Shown: piece after piece, positions 35,326 to 46,490 of the stretch
How the letters are laid out: each line of letters begins with the position of its first letter
How positions within the stretch are numbered: position 1 is the stretch's first letter
The notes under the pieces: model-generated
Database searches by the model: none
What the model saw: only the letters and a program-made list of their open reading frames with translations
Told to the model about the DNA's origin: nothing
From: Megaleporinus macrocephalus
Taxonomy: Eukaryota > Chordata > Actinopteri > Characiformes > Anostomidae
Length of the DNA stretch: 64,000 nt
NCBI GenBank assembly: GCA_021613375.1
Contig: CM038711.1
Location: 16,547,076 to 16,611,075 of the forward strand
Reading direction: 5' to 3'
Made by a program: the position numbers and the translations under genes

Positions 35326-36726
35326 TTCTCCCATACATATGTTTAACAGCAACTGTGAGATATAATCTACAGACCTTAGCTAAAAACGTGAGAACAGCCT
35401 TTTTAGTTTCCTGTTTTTCAGTGTCTTATGGAATATAGTGTTCCATATGTTATTCCCTATATGTCTGGTTCAGAGGGACACACGTCATATAACTTTGATC
35501 GGGAAAAACAACTGGTGTATTAAAGTTACGGACTTATCCTACAGGAGTCAGAGAAGCTTAGATTGGCGGAGCTCTCTCCAAATATATTAGAAATATGTAT
35601 CTGTTTGACACTGTTCTGTTATTTGTAATAAATGAAGTTATGAAATAACTTAAGTTTGGGAGAAGGACCACGCCCAAACTCCTCCCTTCCATCATTACAC
35701 GCTCTATAAAAACCACTCCTCTGCCCTCACCTTCTCGTGACGAAATTCGCACCGACTGGCCCGTAGACTGCTCCTTCCTTACTCTCTGCCGACACAGACT
35801 TGCTTCGAACGGCTGGCTCTTCGCCAACCGCCAGCACATCCTGCCTCCCGCTATTCCTCGCGCTGCTCCTCATTTTGGGTCCTTTATCACCGCTGCCGCT
35901 GGGACTGCTCCGTTTCTATCGTCTCCCGGACGTGGCCGCCCTCGTTAGCCGCACCCCGGCTCTTCCTCGGCTGCTTGATGCCACCCGCGCCTGCCGAGCC
36001 TCCCCGTGCCTCTTCTCTCCCTCTAAATCTCGCCTTCCGGGAACACTGGACTGGACTATCGTCAGGCTCCAAGTTTGGGGGAACGTCACGTTCCCTGATC
36101 CCCTTCTGCCTCATGGTCTGGGCCGTATTTTCCTCGCTTCTGCCCTCCGTCGGAGGTAAACATCCTGGGCGCCACGATGACGTCACACCTCCTGCTAGAT
36201 CCGGAGGAAACGACGCCTGGTCTAACAGGTCTATCCCTACACCCCTGCCCCCCTGCTGCTCCCTCCAGGCTACTGCAGACTGCAGCTGTCGGTTCTGCCT
36301 CAACCGTGCTGATTTCACTCGCGGCTTCTCACGCTTCAGCCAACACACATTGCCACACCGTTGTCTACCATCTTACAGCGTTGTTTTATAGCAGGTCATG
36401 CCTCATGTCACCTCATCAGTGTTGTCACAATTTCGCTACCACATAATGTCGCTTCTTGGTACCATGACTTCTTATTGGTACATTTATGACGGTATAATTG
36501 AAGACATGAAGGATTTCAAAAGGTCACAACAATGTACTGACAAACGTCGTCACTATGTAGCTGCAGAATTGTTTATAATGCCGTCTCAGCTTCTGAGAAA
36601 TGACATTTTGGCACCGCCACGCCACCGATGTCACAACATTATACAACAAACCTGTGTGTTTCTGCCTCTTCCAGCATCGCTTCTTGGGCTCAGTCACCTC
36701 TCCTACTTAATCATCCTTCCTCATAC
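35326..36726 (+). other. pyrimidine-rich leader-like sequence with TATA box
   Basis: TATAAAAA at 35705-35712 is followed within 30-60 bases by a GC-rich pyrimidine-rich tract. Upstream lie AATAAATG at about 35628 and an imperfect inverted pair (TTTGGGAG / CTCCTCCC region). The layout resembles a U3-TATA-R LTR or a 5' leader. Open frames here (for example 35800-36159) show no domain and are attributed to base composition. Confidence 0.4.
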
Positions 36727-36900
36727 CTCAATTGTACAACTTCCCCTTCCCTCAATCGTCCAACCTCCCTTTCCCTCAATCATCCAACTTCCCCTTCCCT
36801 CAATCGTCCCTCCCCCACCTCAATCGTCCAACTTCCCCTTCCCTCAATCGTCCCTCCCCCACCTCAATCGTCCAACTTCCCCTTCCTTTCAATCGTTCCT
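36727..36900 (+). repeat. short tandem repeat of CCTCAATCGTCCAACTTCCCCTTCC type
   Basis: The units CTCAATCGTCCAAC and CTCAATCGTCCCTCCCCCAC alternate with TTCCCCTTCC at least six times. Open frames across it are rich in Ser, Pro and Phe only because of the repeat. Confidence 0.9.
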
Positions 36901-36947
36901 CTGTTCTCTCGTTCTGCCCTTATCCCGTTCCCTTTCTTAATCTTCCT

Positions 36948-37465
36948 GCCATTTCTTTACAAGTCTCCCAACTGCTGCACCTCCTGCCTGCCTCAATCAT
37001 CCCTTCTTCGATCTCTGCCATTTCTTTGCAGGTCCCCCTATGCACTGCCTCATGCCTGCCTCAATCATCACTTCTCAAATCTTTCTCCCATTTCTTTACA
37101 GGTCCCCCTTTACAGGTCCCCCTGCCTGCCTGCCTGCCTCAATCATCCCTTCTCGAATCTTTCTGCCATTTCTTTACAGGTCCCCCTACCGCAGTGCCCC
37201 ATGCCTGCCTCAATTATCCCTCCTCCCACCTCCCTTAATCCTCCTGCCTTTTCTTTACAGGTCCCACTACTGCCTTGCCTCTTGCTTGCCTCAGTCATCC
37301 CTCGCTTCCTCCCTCCCTTGATCTTTCTGCATTTCTTTACAGGTCAACCTACTGCACTTTCTCCTGCCTGCCCCATTTCTCCCTCGCTGCCTCAATCTTT
37401 CCGCTATTTTTCTTTACAGGTCTCCATACTGCTGTGCCTCCTCCGGCTGCCTCACTGGTTGCTTC
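36948..37465 (+). repeat. minisatellite, about seven units of 66-82 bp
   Basis: Each unit carries CCATTTCTTTACAGGTCCCCCTA followed by CTGCC(T)TGCCTCAATCATCC. Unit starts are near 36951, 37018, 37088, 37167, 37247, 37331 and 37406. Unit length varies, and the third unit has an inner TTTACAGGTCCCCC duplication. The TTTCTTTACAG|GT core looks like a splice acceptor followed by GT, repeated in each unit. Confidence 0.92.
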
Positions 37466-38280
37466 TTCTCTCACGCAAGTCCTCCTTCACAGAACTCTCA
37501 TCCTCTACAACCACAGACTCTCTCTCACCGGACCCACGAAAGCTGCTCAACCTTTGCAATCACAGACTCTTTCTCACGTCCTACAACCGCAGCTTGTCTT
37601 CTACAATCACAGACTCTCCTCGTTGTTGCCGCTCTCCTTTTGGGGCATGAGTAGACAGAAGTGATTCTTATCCATTCAGACACACTCCATTAGTTGTCTC
37701 ACGGCATCCAGTACGACGCTACATTATCCACAAAGTCATTCTCATTCCAGGCCATTCAGATGTAACCACAGCTCTGCTCAACATCACCTTCCCTTCACTG
37801 CAGCCTCCCTGACGCCAGTCAACTCTCAGCACTCTGCCAGCGTCTTCTGTCACATTTAGTAACTAGTTCAACTCATCCTCCTCCAAACCACACTCACCCT
37901 TCTTCTCCTCAAAAACTATTCAAAAGACAGAACTTCACTTCTGCCACAACAACCATCAGTACTCGGACCCCTTTCTCCACACTCAGTCATTTTCTGCTAG
38001 CCATCTGGATTTCCCCAATGTTTGGAATTCCATCTTTTCAGTCTTATCCAACACCTCCTGGATGGAGCATCTTACTGTCTAGTGGAGATATCACCTACAT
38101 GACCACTAACACCTCCAAAGATTCAATATTCTTACTTACAATCGTTATTTCTCCTTCCCCTAGAGTCTCATCACTCCTACATTACAAACGCTAAGCTGCT
38201 TTTACCGCAACTCTGATAGAACTTCTCCAAATTCATTGATCCATTAAGTATAAATGTAATTCATTTTGCTATCCGGTGTC
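37466..38280 (+). other. C-rich non-coding sequence, nothing recognised
   Basis: Pyrimidine-rich plus strand without long frames or known repeats; continues the composition of the preceding segment. Confidence 0.4.
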
Positions 38281-38402
38281 AACCAGAGGAGGATGGGTTC
38301 CCCCTTTTTGAGTCTGGTTCCTCTCAAGGTTTTTTCCTCTTGCTCCGAGGGAGTTTTTCCTTGCCACTGTCGCCCCTGGCTTGCTCACTGGGGGTTAGGA
38401 CC
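38281..38402 (+). mobile_element. dispersed repeat fragment (GAGGATGGG...TTCCTTGCCACTGT type)
   Basis: Partial second copy of the repeat at 33580-33780, covering CCAGAGGAGGATGGGTTCC to GGGGGTTAGGACCC but not the CTATACAA end. Confidence 0.6.
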
Positions 38403-39555
38403 CGGATTTGCTGCTTCATAACGCCGTTTATCTCAAACAAACCTTTACTTGACTAGACATTTACCTGCTTATAACTTAGACTTCTCTTATCTCGATTCAA
38501 GTACCATTCAACATTAACATCAAACTAGCAAACTAAACAGTTTGGCTGACCACGCTTCTCCACCTCAGTTTAAAATCACTGCTTGGTCCATATCACGAAA
38601 CCTACATCGGTTTTCTCAGAACACTCGACTCTCTTCATTACAGAATCTGAATCCATCATATCATACCTGGTTTCACACTCATCTTTGCCACGCCCTCTCA
38701 GTGGTTATTCTCCAGTGCATTTCTAAGGACATCCATCCAGAATTGGCACGGCTTCCATGGCTTTCCATCAGGGATCCTCTGATCACATAATCTAACTCCT
38801 AGCACAACAAGCTTGCATCTCTCTAAGTTAGGACTCTAGGGGCCTGGCTCCAAATTTCAGTAACTGATGCCATCACCACCAACTTACCAGCCATCTTCCT
38901 CCTTCCTTCTGCCTTCTTTAACTTTTCAGACGTTCAGAATTTACATCGCTCTCAGCCTCATCCGACACCTCCATTTAGCCGTTTGTCAGACCTGTCTGTC
39001 CTCAAATCAAATACGTCTTCAAGGACTCTCAGACCACACAATCCAACTTCTTTGACCTCATTCCTCCCAGACACATCATAGTTACATTCGTTCCCTAATC
39101 AACGACCTCAGGCTGGCACGAGAAACTTGCGTCTATCTCAGCTGGAGCTTTTGGGGTCTGGCTTCAAAACCTAGCAGCAGAAGCCACCCAGAACTCCAGC
39201 CCCAAGTTTCTCGGAGTTCCCCCACCTTGCCCTGCCTTAGTGGTCCGCACTTCGCAAAACCTTATTTGTTGACAACTGGCGTCAGTGTTGGTCAAAGATG
39301 TCTTCAAGACATCAACAGAGCATCGTTACAGAAGAATTCACTTCATTCTATGGCATCACTGAATTGGACGTGATGTGACCTTCAGCCCATGGACAGCGCA
39401 CCGCTCTAAGCTGACGGACTGGGTGAGCCTCTTTTCTGCTTGTGTGAGGGGTTCATTTGTTATAGGCTGGGTGCGTGGGGCTATCTGGATCACACCATAA
39501 AAGAAAGGTGTTTGATTGCAGGTTGGTGTCTGAAGTTTTCTTTGTTCTAAATTTG
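38403..39555 (+). other. C-rich non-coding sequence, nothing recognised
   Basis: No domain or known repeat seen. The C-rich composition ends around 39350-39560, where the plus strand becomes poor in C. Confidence 0.4.
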
Positions 39556-42330
39556 TATTATTGCGATAAGTGCACATGGCAATAATAGGGGGGAATAAGG
39601 AGAATTAATAAGGAAAAAGGAAATGTTGAAGTGTTTGAACTGCAGTATTAAAGCTTAGTTAGTAACGCTTAAATACCATGCGAGGATAGCAGATTAGGGA
39701 TTGTGTGTATTTAAGACATGTATTTTTTCATGCGTAAACACTTTGCTTTGGAAAAAAGAGTAGAAAAAGTGGAGAGAAGTGACGTCACAGAAAATAGAAA
39801 TAGTGAAGAAGTTCATAGGAAAAAAGAGAAGAGAATACAGAGAACACAGAGAAATAAGAAAAAATTAAGAGATAAGGGGAAAAAAATAGAAAATAAAGAG
39901 AAAAGTAATACAGAGAAATAGAGGAAATTTAGAGAAGAGAGAGAGAATAGAAGTTAAAGAGATGAGAAAAAGGAAAAAAACATGCTATGAGAAAAACAAT
40001 ATTATTAGGATTGATTTGTTTTTTATTAGAAAAAGATTTTTGGTGAGCTTGTCCTTTTGTGTGAGCAGCTCTATGCTGTGTTAAGGGGGGCTTCCTTTCC
40101 ATAGTCCTGTGTGTGTTGCCGGCTATGTAAGTATGTGTGTGAGTGTGTTGGTATTCCGAGGCCTTATGAGTGTGTGCGTCTGTGTCGTGTGTGCGTAGCG
40201 TGTCTGACTGTAAGTATGTGTGTAGTTAAAAGGGGGTGACTATGTAAAGTGGCCCCTCCCCTGTGTGCGCGTGTCTGTGTGCAGTGGCTTTGGAGTGGCA
40301 GTGGAGTTTGTGTGTGTGTTTCAGAGTGAGAGAGCAAAGAGTTTTGTGAGCAAAGAGCTGGACTCTCTGTGAGCAAAAGAAAAAAGAAGAGGGTCATATA
40401 GAATAGGTGATTTAGTATTTCATCAGTTACTGTTAAAAAATTGATAAACAAATAATACTAAATTAAATAATTAATAAATAAATACATATGAGCTTTGAGT
40501 CTATCCAACTTTGTAATATTTATGAGCCTTTTAGGGGGGACCTTGATAGCTTTAAGAGAATATAGTTATCTAAGGATAACTTTTTTTTTAGGGATGTTTT
40601 TAATTGGTTAAAAGTTTATGAGCCCCCCACAAAAAGGACGTTTAAGATTTTGAAGTGAAAAGATCAGCGAGGATATTATGTGTGCTTAAGCATGGGTGAA
40701 GAGATGTTTAATAAAGTGTTTCAGGTGTTGGAGTAAAATAAACTGAAATTTCTTTACTTATGATATTGCTGTTTAAAGTAAGAAGTATTTGTGGTTTTAG
40801 AGATTGACCTAAGTGCTGATAACTGAGTAATCTTTTGAAGTGTGGTTAACGGAACCTGGTAAACTCATTCTGATCTGTGTTTTTTTCACTCCACTTCGAG
40901 CTAGAGAGAGAAGCATCAGGTCACATGACCCCTCCTGTGCTCTTAAGAGCTGACGTCAGCAGGAGTGGCCAGAATCAGGCTAGTGCCTTTGTTTTATCCA
41001 CAAATGCTTCAACAAATATTATATATATTTTTATGTACACTTATTTTTAGTACACTTATTTTGAGTCATTATTGTTGCTTATTGGGCAATTATAATGATA
41101 TTTCTCAATTTTGGGATACTAAAATATACTTATTTCTTTATGTGTAGTTATTTAAAGAAGAAACTTGGCAACAGATTGATCAGTCAATGCATTTAATTAA
41201 TTAAGGGAAATTACATATGGGTTTAAATTTTGTTAGAACTTACAAATGTGAGGTTTATTGTCTGTGTATGCTTTATTTTTATCAAAGTTATACTGGGGAT
41301 GTGATATTGACGCTATTTGGTGGTAGTTTGTTCTTTGAGGGAGTGTGTAATTTAAGCTTTAAGGAGGATTGGACTTTTTCATTTTACAATTTGATGCGAC
41401 TATTTGGGTGTTTGGTTAGAATTCTAGGTGGATTTAATATTGTGAATTGCTATTACATTTTTATTTCCTTTGGAGTTTGCAAAATGTATTTCATTTTTAT
41501 TGATTGGGGTAAATAGTGGTTTGAAGTAAGGAAATAAATAGAGAAAAGTAATTTTGATATTTTAAAGTAGGTTTAATAATAGCTATTTGGGGTTTTATTT
41601 TGCAATTAAGGGAACATAAGGAAGTTATTACAATGTAAAATAAATGACATTAAGTATTTAAAAGTAATTGCTCTGGTTGATGTAGTACAGAAGAATTGTC
41701 CCTAAGTTAAATGCATTGCAAAGATATCAGAGAAGTGGTATATACGCAGGTTACAGAGGTGATTAAAACAATGTAGGTGTTTGTGTTCATGTGTGAGGGT
41801 GATTATCAAATTAGATGAAGATGACTAAAAAATAGAGAGAAGACAAGCGGAAACAGTTATAAAGATGTGATTAAGTTTTAAAAGTAAGAAGAAAATGACA
41901 TGTCTGGACTAAAAATGAGGAATCTGGAGATGATGATCAAGGTGATCTAGGGAGATCATGTGGAGTTTGGTTTTTGAGTAGCATGTTTGCTTGAGTAGGT
42001 TGATTATGTTATCATCAGGTGCATGATTTGTAGATGTTGTGCTGGCCTGAGGCCTGTGTAACTAGGCGTTAGGATGCTCAATTTGTTGCTCAGTTTTTGT
42101 GTAGAAAAGGTTACAAGTAGATGAGAATTTCCAGATTGGATATTTTAAATTAATGAGAAAAGAGTTTGTGGATAAAACAGTGAAATTGATTTTGAAAAAT
42201 TAGGAATTAAATGGTCATCAGAGTTAAGTTAGGTAGTAAGTTGTCAATGTGGGAGAGTTAATGTCGGTGGTAATAATACTCCCAAATAGAGAGATTGTTG
42301 TGGTGAAGATGTTTTAGCAGGATTTGAAGT
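39556..42330 (+). mobile_element. C-poor retroviral remnant, region upstream of Env
   Basis: The plus strand is strikingly depleted of C and rich in A, G and T from here to about 44550. Frames at 39718-39921 (Lys/Glu-rich) and 41217-41516 are open but unrecognised. A short frame beginning MSFESIQLCNIYEPFRGD near 40488 may be a Gag-type start. No protease, reverse transcriptase or integrase was recognised, so pol seems to be gone. GT-rich sequence at 40100-40330 is included. Confidence 0.45.
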
Positions 42331-42337
42331 TGATACA

Positions 42338-43526
42338 GTGCCTCGAGAAAAGAGGAAGTATCTTTTGTATAATGATATGAGATGGTTGAAAGTTAGTGAT
42401 GATTGTTCACTTGCTGTGCGTAATGTTACATGGGAAGATCAAGGGGGATATACATGTACTTATTTTGAACCAGAGTTTACAATTATTCCATTTTTCAATG
42501 TATGGACAGGGGGTTACATAACTCATCATGTGGTAGTCTGGAGTGTTTATGGGAATTTCAGATTGTAACAAGTATATGATGAATATGGGTGAGTATAAAG
42601 TTAAGGCTATGGATCAGTTGCATAAGGTGGTTTTTCAGATACCACATCGTAGACGGAGTAGAGTTTTGATGGTGCAACATCAAATTATTCCTGGAAATGT
42701 GACTATAGGCAATTTGGTGGGTTTGTGGTGATAAGGCATAAATATTTTTACTGTATGGTTATATGGCGACTTTGAAGCTTCCATACGAGGTTTTTCCTAT
42801 CCAGAGGTGAGATGTCCCAGATGAGACTCAATCTAATGTTGTTTCTGGTAGTAGGAGAAAAAGGGAAATGGCACAATTTCATAAACTTGGGTCCTACCAT
42901 TGGAGGATAAGTTTAGGAGAGAAATTGGGTATAGGCTTGTTTCCATGGTATGGTGTGACATTTTTGGCAGATCACATTGATAATATTACCTACACCCTAC
43001 AAGGTTTTGCAAATGAGATTATAAAAGGTTTTGAATATTTGACAAATACTCAGAAGAGTCACAGACTGACATTATTGAAACATAACATGGCTCTTGATTA
43101 TCTTTTGGTTAAACAAGGTGGTTTGTGTATGGAATAGGTTTGAACTTGACAGGAGATGCCTGTTATACTTTGATTCCTGATAGTACTGACAATATGAATA
43201 GTGTTATAGATGCGTTGAAGAACATAAAGGATGGATTTGGTCTTTCGGCACGAGCAGGATGGTCTGCAAATGCCTAGCTGCTGGAGAAATTTGGACCGTT
43301 GGGAGCAATGTTGGCTCAGGTCATGATAGCGGCTCTTATATCTTTGTGTGTGATGTTCTGTTTTTGTACATTGTTGTTGACATGTGCGGAGGCTATGTTG
43401 TTGAGATGGATAAGAGTTGTGACGCCTGGTAATTCAGTTCAGATGCCGTTACTACAAAGGACTGACACTGACAATGATGAGGAAGTAGTAATGAAAGGTG
43501 AATTGGTGGACAAGTATCCATTTTGA
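42338..43526 (+). pseudogene. endogenous retroviral Env-like gene, broken
   Basis: Three open segments (42338-42568, about 42800-43137 and 43299-43526) follow one another. The first has a Trp and a D-x-G-x-Y-x-C motif of immunoglobulin V-type folds (about 42440-42460). A furin-type RRKR lies at 42853-42864, dividing surface and transmembrane subunits. About 43060-43130 matches the heptad and immunosuppressive-like region with a nearby cysteine of gamma/epsilon-type class I Env. 43299-43400 codes a strong hydrophobic membrane anchor, followed by a short cytoplasmic tail ending at 43526. Breaks: a stop at 42566-42568, a frameshift near 43131 and a stop near 43275. Env mediates receptor binding and fusion; this copy cannot make a complete protein. 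Confidence 0.75.
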
Positions 43527-43607
43527 TTATCTTATAGTATTATACATTTAGCATTTATTTTTTATCTTTCAGTTATTTAGTAGTCTTTATTGTAACATAA
43601 TGTATTT

Positions 43608-43619
43608 AAAGGGGGGAAA
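43608..43619 (+). promoter_or_regulatory. polypurine tract after Env
   Basis: AAAGGGGGGAAA lies about 80 bases past the Env stop, the usual place for the plus-strand primer of a retrovirus. The 12-mer AAGGGGGGAAAT recurs exactly at 44536-44547. Confidence 0.6.
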
Positions 43620-44534
43620 TGGAAAGGTGATTTATAATCTGACATAATGTGAAAGTATGTTTTTGTAAATTTTATATTACATATAAAGTGATAATCTATA
43701 ATTAATATTTTAACCTGTATTTGCTATTTTTGCAAAAGATACTGGTTGGCGGTGTTTTTCCTTTCTCTTTAGGACAACATGAGGAAGACCACTGAGGTGG
43801 TTGGCTGTTCAGAAATCTAAACATGGACAATAAGAATGGACTGGAGGACTTTTGAATACAGACACTGTGCTACAATGCCTAGAGTCAACATGCTGTCGCT
43901 ATGTCATGAAGAGTCGATGCTGCTGAAGAGTCACAGTGTGCTATATGTTATAACACATATCTATTTGCATATTACTAGTTTTTATCTGTTATATTGAAAT
44001 CTGTGATATTGATCTTATTGATCTCATAACAGTCTTATTTAGTTTTTGAATTTACATTGCATGAGTAATACTTAAATGTATAACATTTTGCTTTGTTCTA
44101 ATTGTTTGGAGAATGATGATTTTGTTATTGAGTGAGTATATTGGGGCCTCAGATGTTTTTTTTTCTTTTTTGATGTTGAAGGATATAGGTGTTAGGCAGG
44201 GACAGGTCCATTGGAGGGTCCGATGGGTCGACCAGCCTGAATTTGGACATTGTTTTGATTTTATTTTCTGAGGTTTCCATATGTATTTGCTCAAGTCACA
44301 TAAATACATGAATTGTAAAATTCCTCTTTTAGAATTGGTCTGGAGTACATTATGTGGTCGCCTAGGGCAGAGGAATCGTGAGAGATTTTTTTTCCTGTCT
44401 AGATTGTCTGATGGATATTTTAGGAATGATAGCTGCCTGACAGGTTTTCGCTCTCACACTCTACAAAGTTATGTGATAGGAGGAATTGCTTCTTGTCATA
44501 AGCTGTGAACATGTATCGGATTCAAAAGAGTCCC
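43620..44534 (+). other. sequence between two polypurine tracts
   Basis: About 0.9 kb, C-poor in most parts, without recognisable coding content. It may be the U3 part of a long LTR that starts after the first tract, or a non-coding 3' region before the second. Confidence 0.35.
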
Positions 44535-44546
44535 GAAGGGGGGAAA
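44535..44546 (+). promoter_or_regulatory. second polypurine tract, directly before the right direct repeat
   Basis: GAAGGGGGGAAA ends two bases before the TG that opens the right repeat at 44549. This is the canonical position of a polypurine tract relative to a 3' LTR. Confidence 0.6.
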
Positions 44547-44548
44547 TA

Positions 44549-44668
44549 TGTGGTGTATTTTCTGTCGTATATGCTGTGTGAACATGTCTTTGTGAAAAAC
44601 AAGAGGCTGCAGGAAGTGAGGCCCCTCGCTCCTTTGTCTTTACTATTTTCCCTATTAGGAAAAATACA
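44549..44668 (+). repeat. 120-bp direct repeat, right copy (LTR or LTR fragment)
   Basis: Starts TGTGGTGTA and ends AATACA; partner of 35202-35325. Within about 10 bases of its end, minus-strand BEL Gag coding sequence resumes. No matching target duplication was found on the two sides. Confidence 0.7.
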
Positions 44669-46105
44669 TTTTTTTGTATGTTGCATGCTACGCCTCTCCA
44701 CTTTTCTCTTAATTTATATGAGAATTTGGAGATAATAGCATGCATACTGGAGGCATTATCCAACTCATGCATATATTATAACTCTGACAGCATTTTTGCA
44801 GCTAGTCAAAAAAAGGGCATATGAGTTCAGTGCTTCACAGTCATCTGCTTTGATGTCAGGCCAGTGTAAAGCCTTATCCATGTATGCTACAGATATTTTG
44901 TATTCATTTCCAAAATGTTCCTTCAAGAGATGTTTAGCTTCACAATAACCTTTAGTTGCGTTCTTGTAAAAACAATTTCACACCACCTCTCTAGGGTGCC
45001 CATTGGTGTGTTGCTTCAAAAATATAGCCAGTCACTGCTATTTTCTGTTTAACTCTCTAAACCATGTTCAAATGCTCTCTTGAAGCGCATATAGTCCAAA
45101 GGATCACCTTTGTATATAGGAATATTTTGAGGTGGTAAAGAAGAGAGTCTTTGTTGTCTAACCAGGAATTCTGTAATCTCATTCTGTCGCTGCCTTGCAG
45201 TACACAGATTCTCAGGATTTACTGAACTGGGCAACATCCCTAGTGTAAAAACAATGGTCTGTGCAGCAGAACTGTGGACAGATCAAAAATCTGATTCCTG
45301 TATTCCAGAAATGGGCTTTCTCTTCATTACAGTAGGCGCTACACCTCTGTTGCCTTGTGTATCACTTGGCTGACGTGATCCTTTGTATTGTTGCAAAACC
45401 TTAAGTTGCGCATCTGTAACATCAAGTGCAGCTTGTACACATACCGTTCGGTATGATTTAGTATATTTACTGTTTAAATGCTGAACTGAATAAATTATTT
45501 ATAGAGCTCCAAATATTCTTTGTCCTTATTTAAAGTAAAAACAAATGCTACGTTTAAAAAAACAATGCTTTCGAAATAAAGTGCATCTTAAAGTGTTTAT
45601 TTATAGAGAAAGTAAATAAAACGTGTGTCTTCTTGTTAAATCAGCTTCACAAATTAATGTTGATTTTACACAGCGGTACACTGCATTGGACAACGTCTGG
45701 GTCTGGATCCGCGGCTCGGCTATTAGTGACCCCTGTCCTAGAGGATGTCCTCGGCATACACCTTCATCAACCTTTGTTTGCTTCTTCCCTACGCTGGGAA
45801 ACTACTTCAAACCAAGCATTTACCTCAGTTATAAATTTACGAAATAAACTGGCTTTAGGCTCAAACCAACACTGCTGATCGTTATTCATTTCCTCTTCAG
45901 ACGTAATCTGGTGTAACAGCCCCTTTACTGAACTATTCACATTGCAAAAGTCTCCAAACAGCTGATTAAATTCTGTGTGCAACTTGGTTTTTACCACATC
46001 CACCTGGCTATAATCCATTAACTCAAGCATTTCTTTTTTCTTTCTAGTTGACTGACTTAACTTAGCCTTCCTTGCACTTATTTGCTTCTGAAGAGTGTCC
46101 TCCAT
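44669..46105 (-). pseudogene. BEL/Pao Gag, N-terminal and central part
   Basis: On the minus strand: MEDTLQKQISARKAKLSQ (start at 46105) with a coiled Lys/Glu stretch, then NENLCTARQRQNEITEFLVRQQ-like sequence leading to IPIYKGDPLDYMRFKRAFEHG (about 45130-45055), the hallmark of BEL Gag, then LDNASSMHAIISKFSYKLREKWRGVAC (about 44765-44685). Several frame breaks exist. It ends abruptly at the inserted DNA; the Gag resumes at 35200. Confidence 0.85.
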
Positions 46106-46490
46106 AGCTTTAGCTGTTTACTTCACTCATCTTTTTTCCACTGAAGTTGTCTCATCAGCCATAACTTAGCTTATTAGCGTTTCCACTTGTTAGTCAAGTG
46201 GATTTAGCAAAGGTGCACTTTTCACATTTAATTCCACTCGTAAAGACAATGTGAAGCCAACTGTTTCTTACTAATCTAGGGGTGAACCTACATCCTTAGT
46301 TGAGATGATGGTTTGTACTTGTGCCATGTCCTTTTCATCCACTTGAATAACACTTGGGAGTAAAAACAAAACTTTAATTACTCTTTTCCACAGTTACAGT
46401 TATCAAAGGAAAAACACTGGTCACGGTAAGAAAACCTTGTGCCTCTCAATCCACAGCTATTTTTTTATTTGATCCCTTATTTTTTTATTT
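46106..46490. other. spacer at the 5' side of the BEL remnant, nothing recognised
   Basis: Probably leader sequence of the BEL element; no LTR copy could be paired with it inside the window. Confidence 0.35.

Noticed and set aside
36016..36391. GC-rich frames on both strands near 36.0-36.4 kb as a possible host gene
   Set aside because: No protein family could be recognised on either strand, and the region sits between direct repeats with a TATA-led leader.
36948..37465. CRISPR-like array (regular repeat with variable spacers)
   Set aside because: The host is a vertebrate, units differ in length and sequence, and the so-called spacers are diverged copies of the same C-rich body.
35800..37664. 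Several plus-strand frames of 120-340 codons rich in Ser, Pro, Leu and Cys
   Set aside because: They lie on C/T-rich minisatellite DNA and are open in more than one frame at once, which is what composition and repetition produce. No domain is visible.
39718..39921. Lys/Glu-rich 67-codon frame, possible basic protein
   Set aside because: It is a run of AGA/GAA/AAA codons in purine-rich DNA with no motif; composition explains it.
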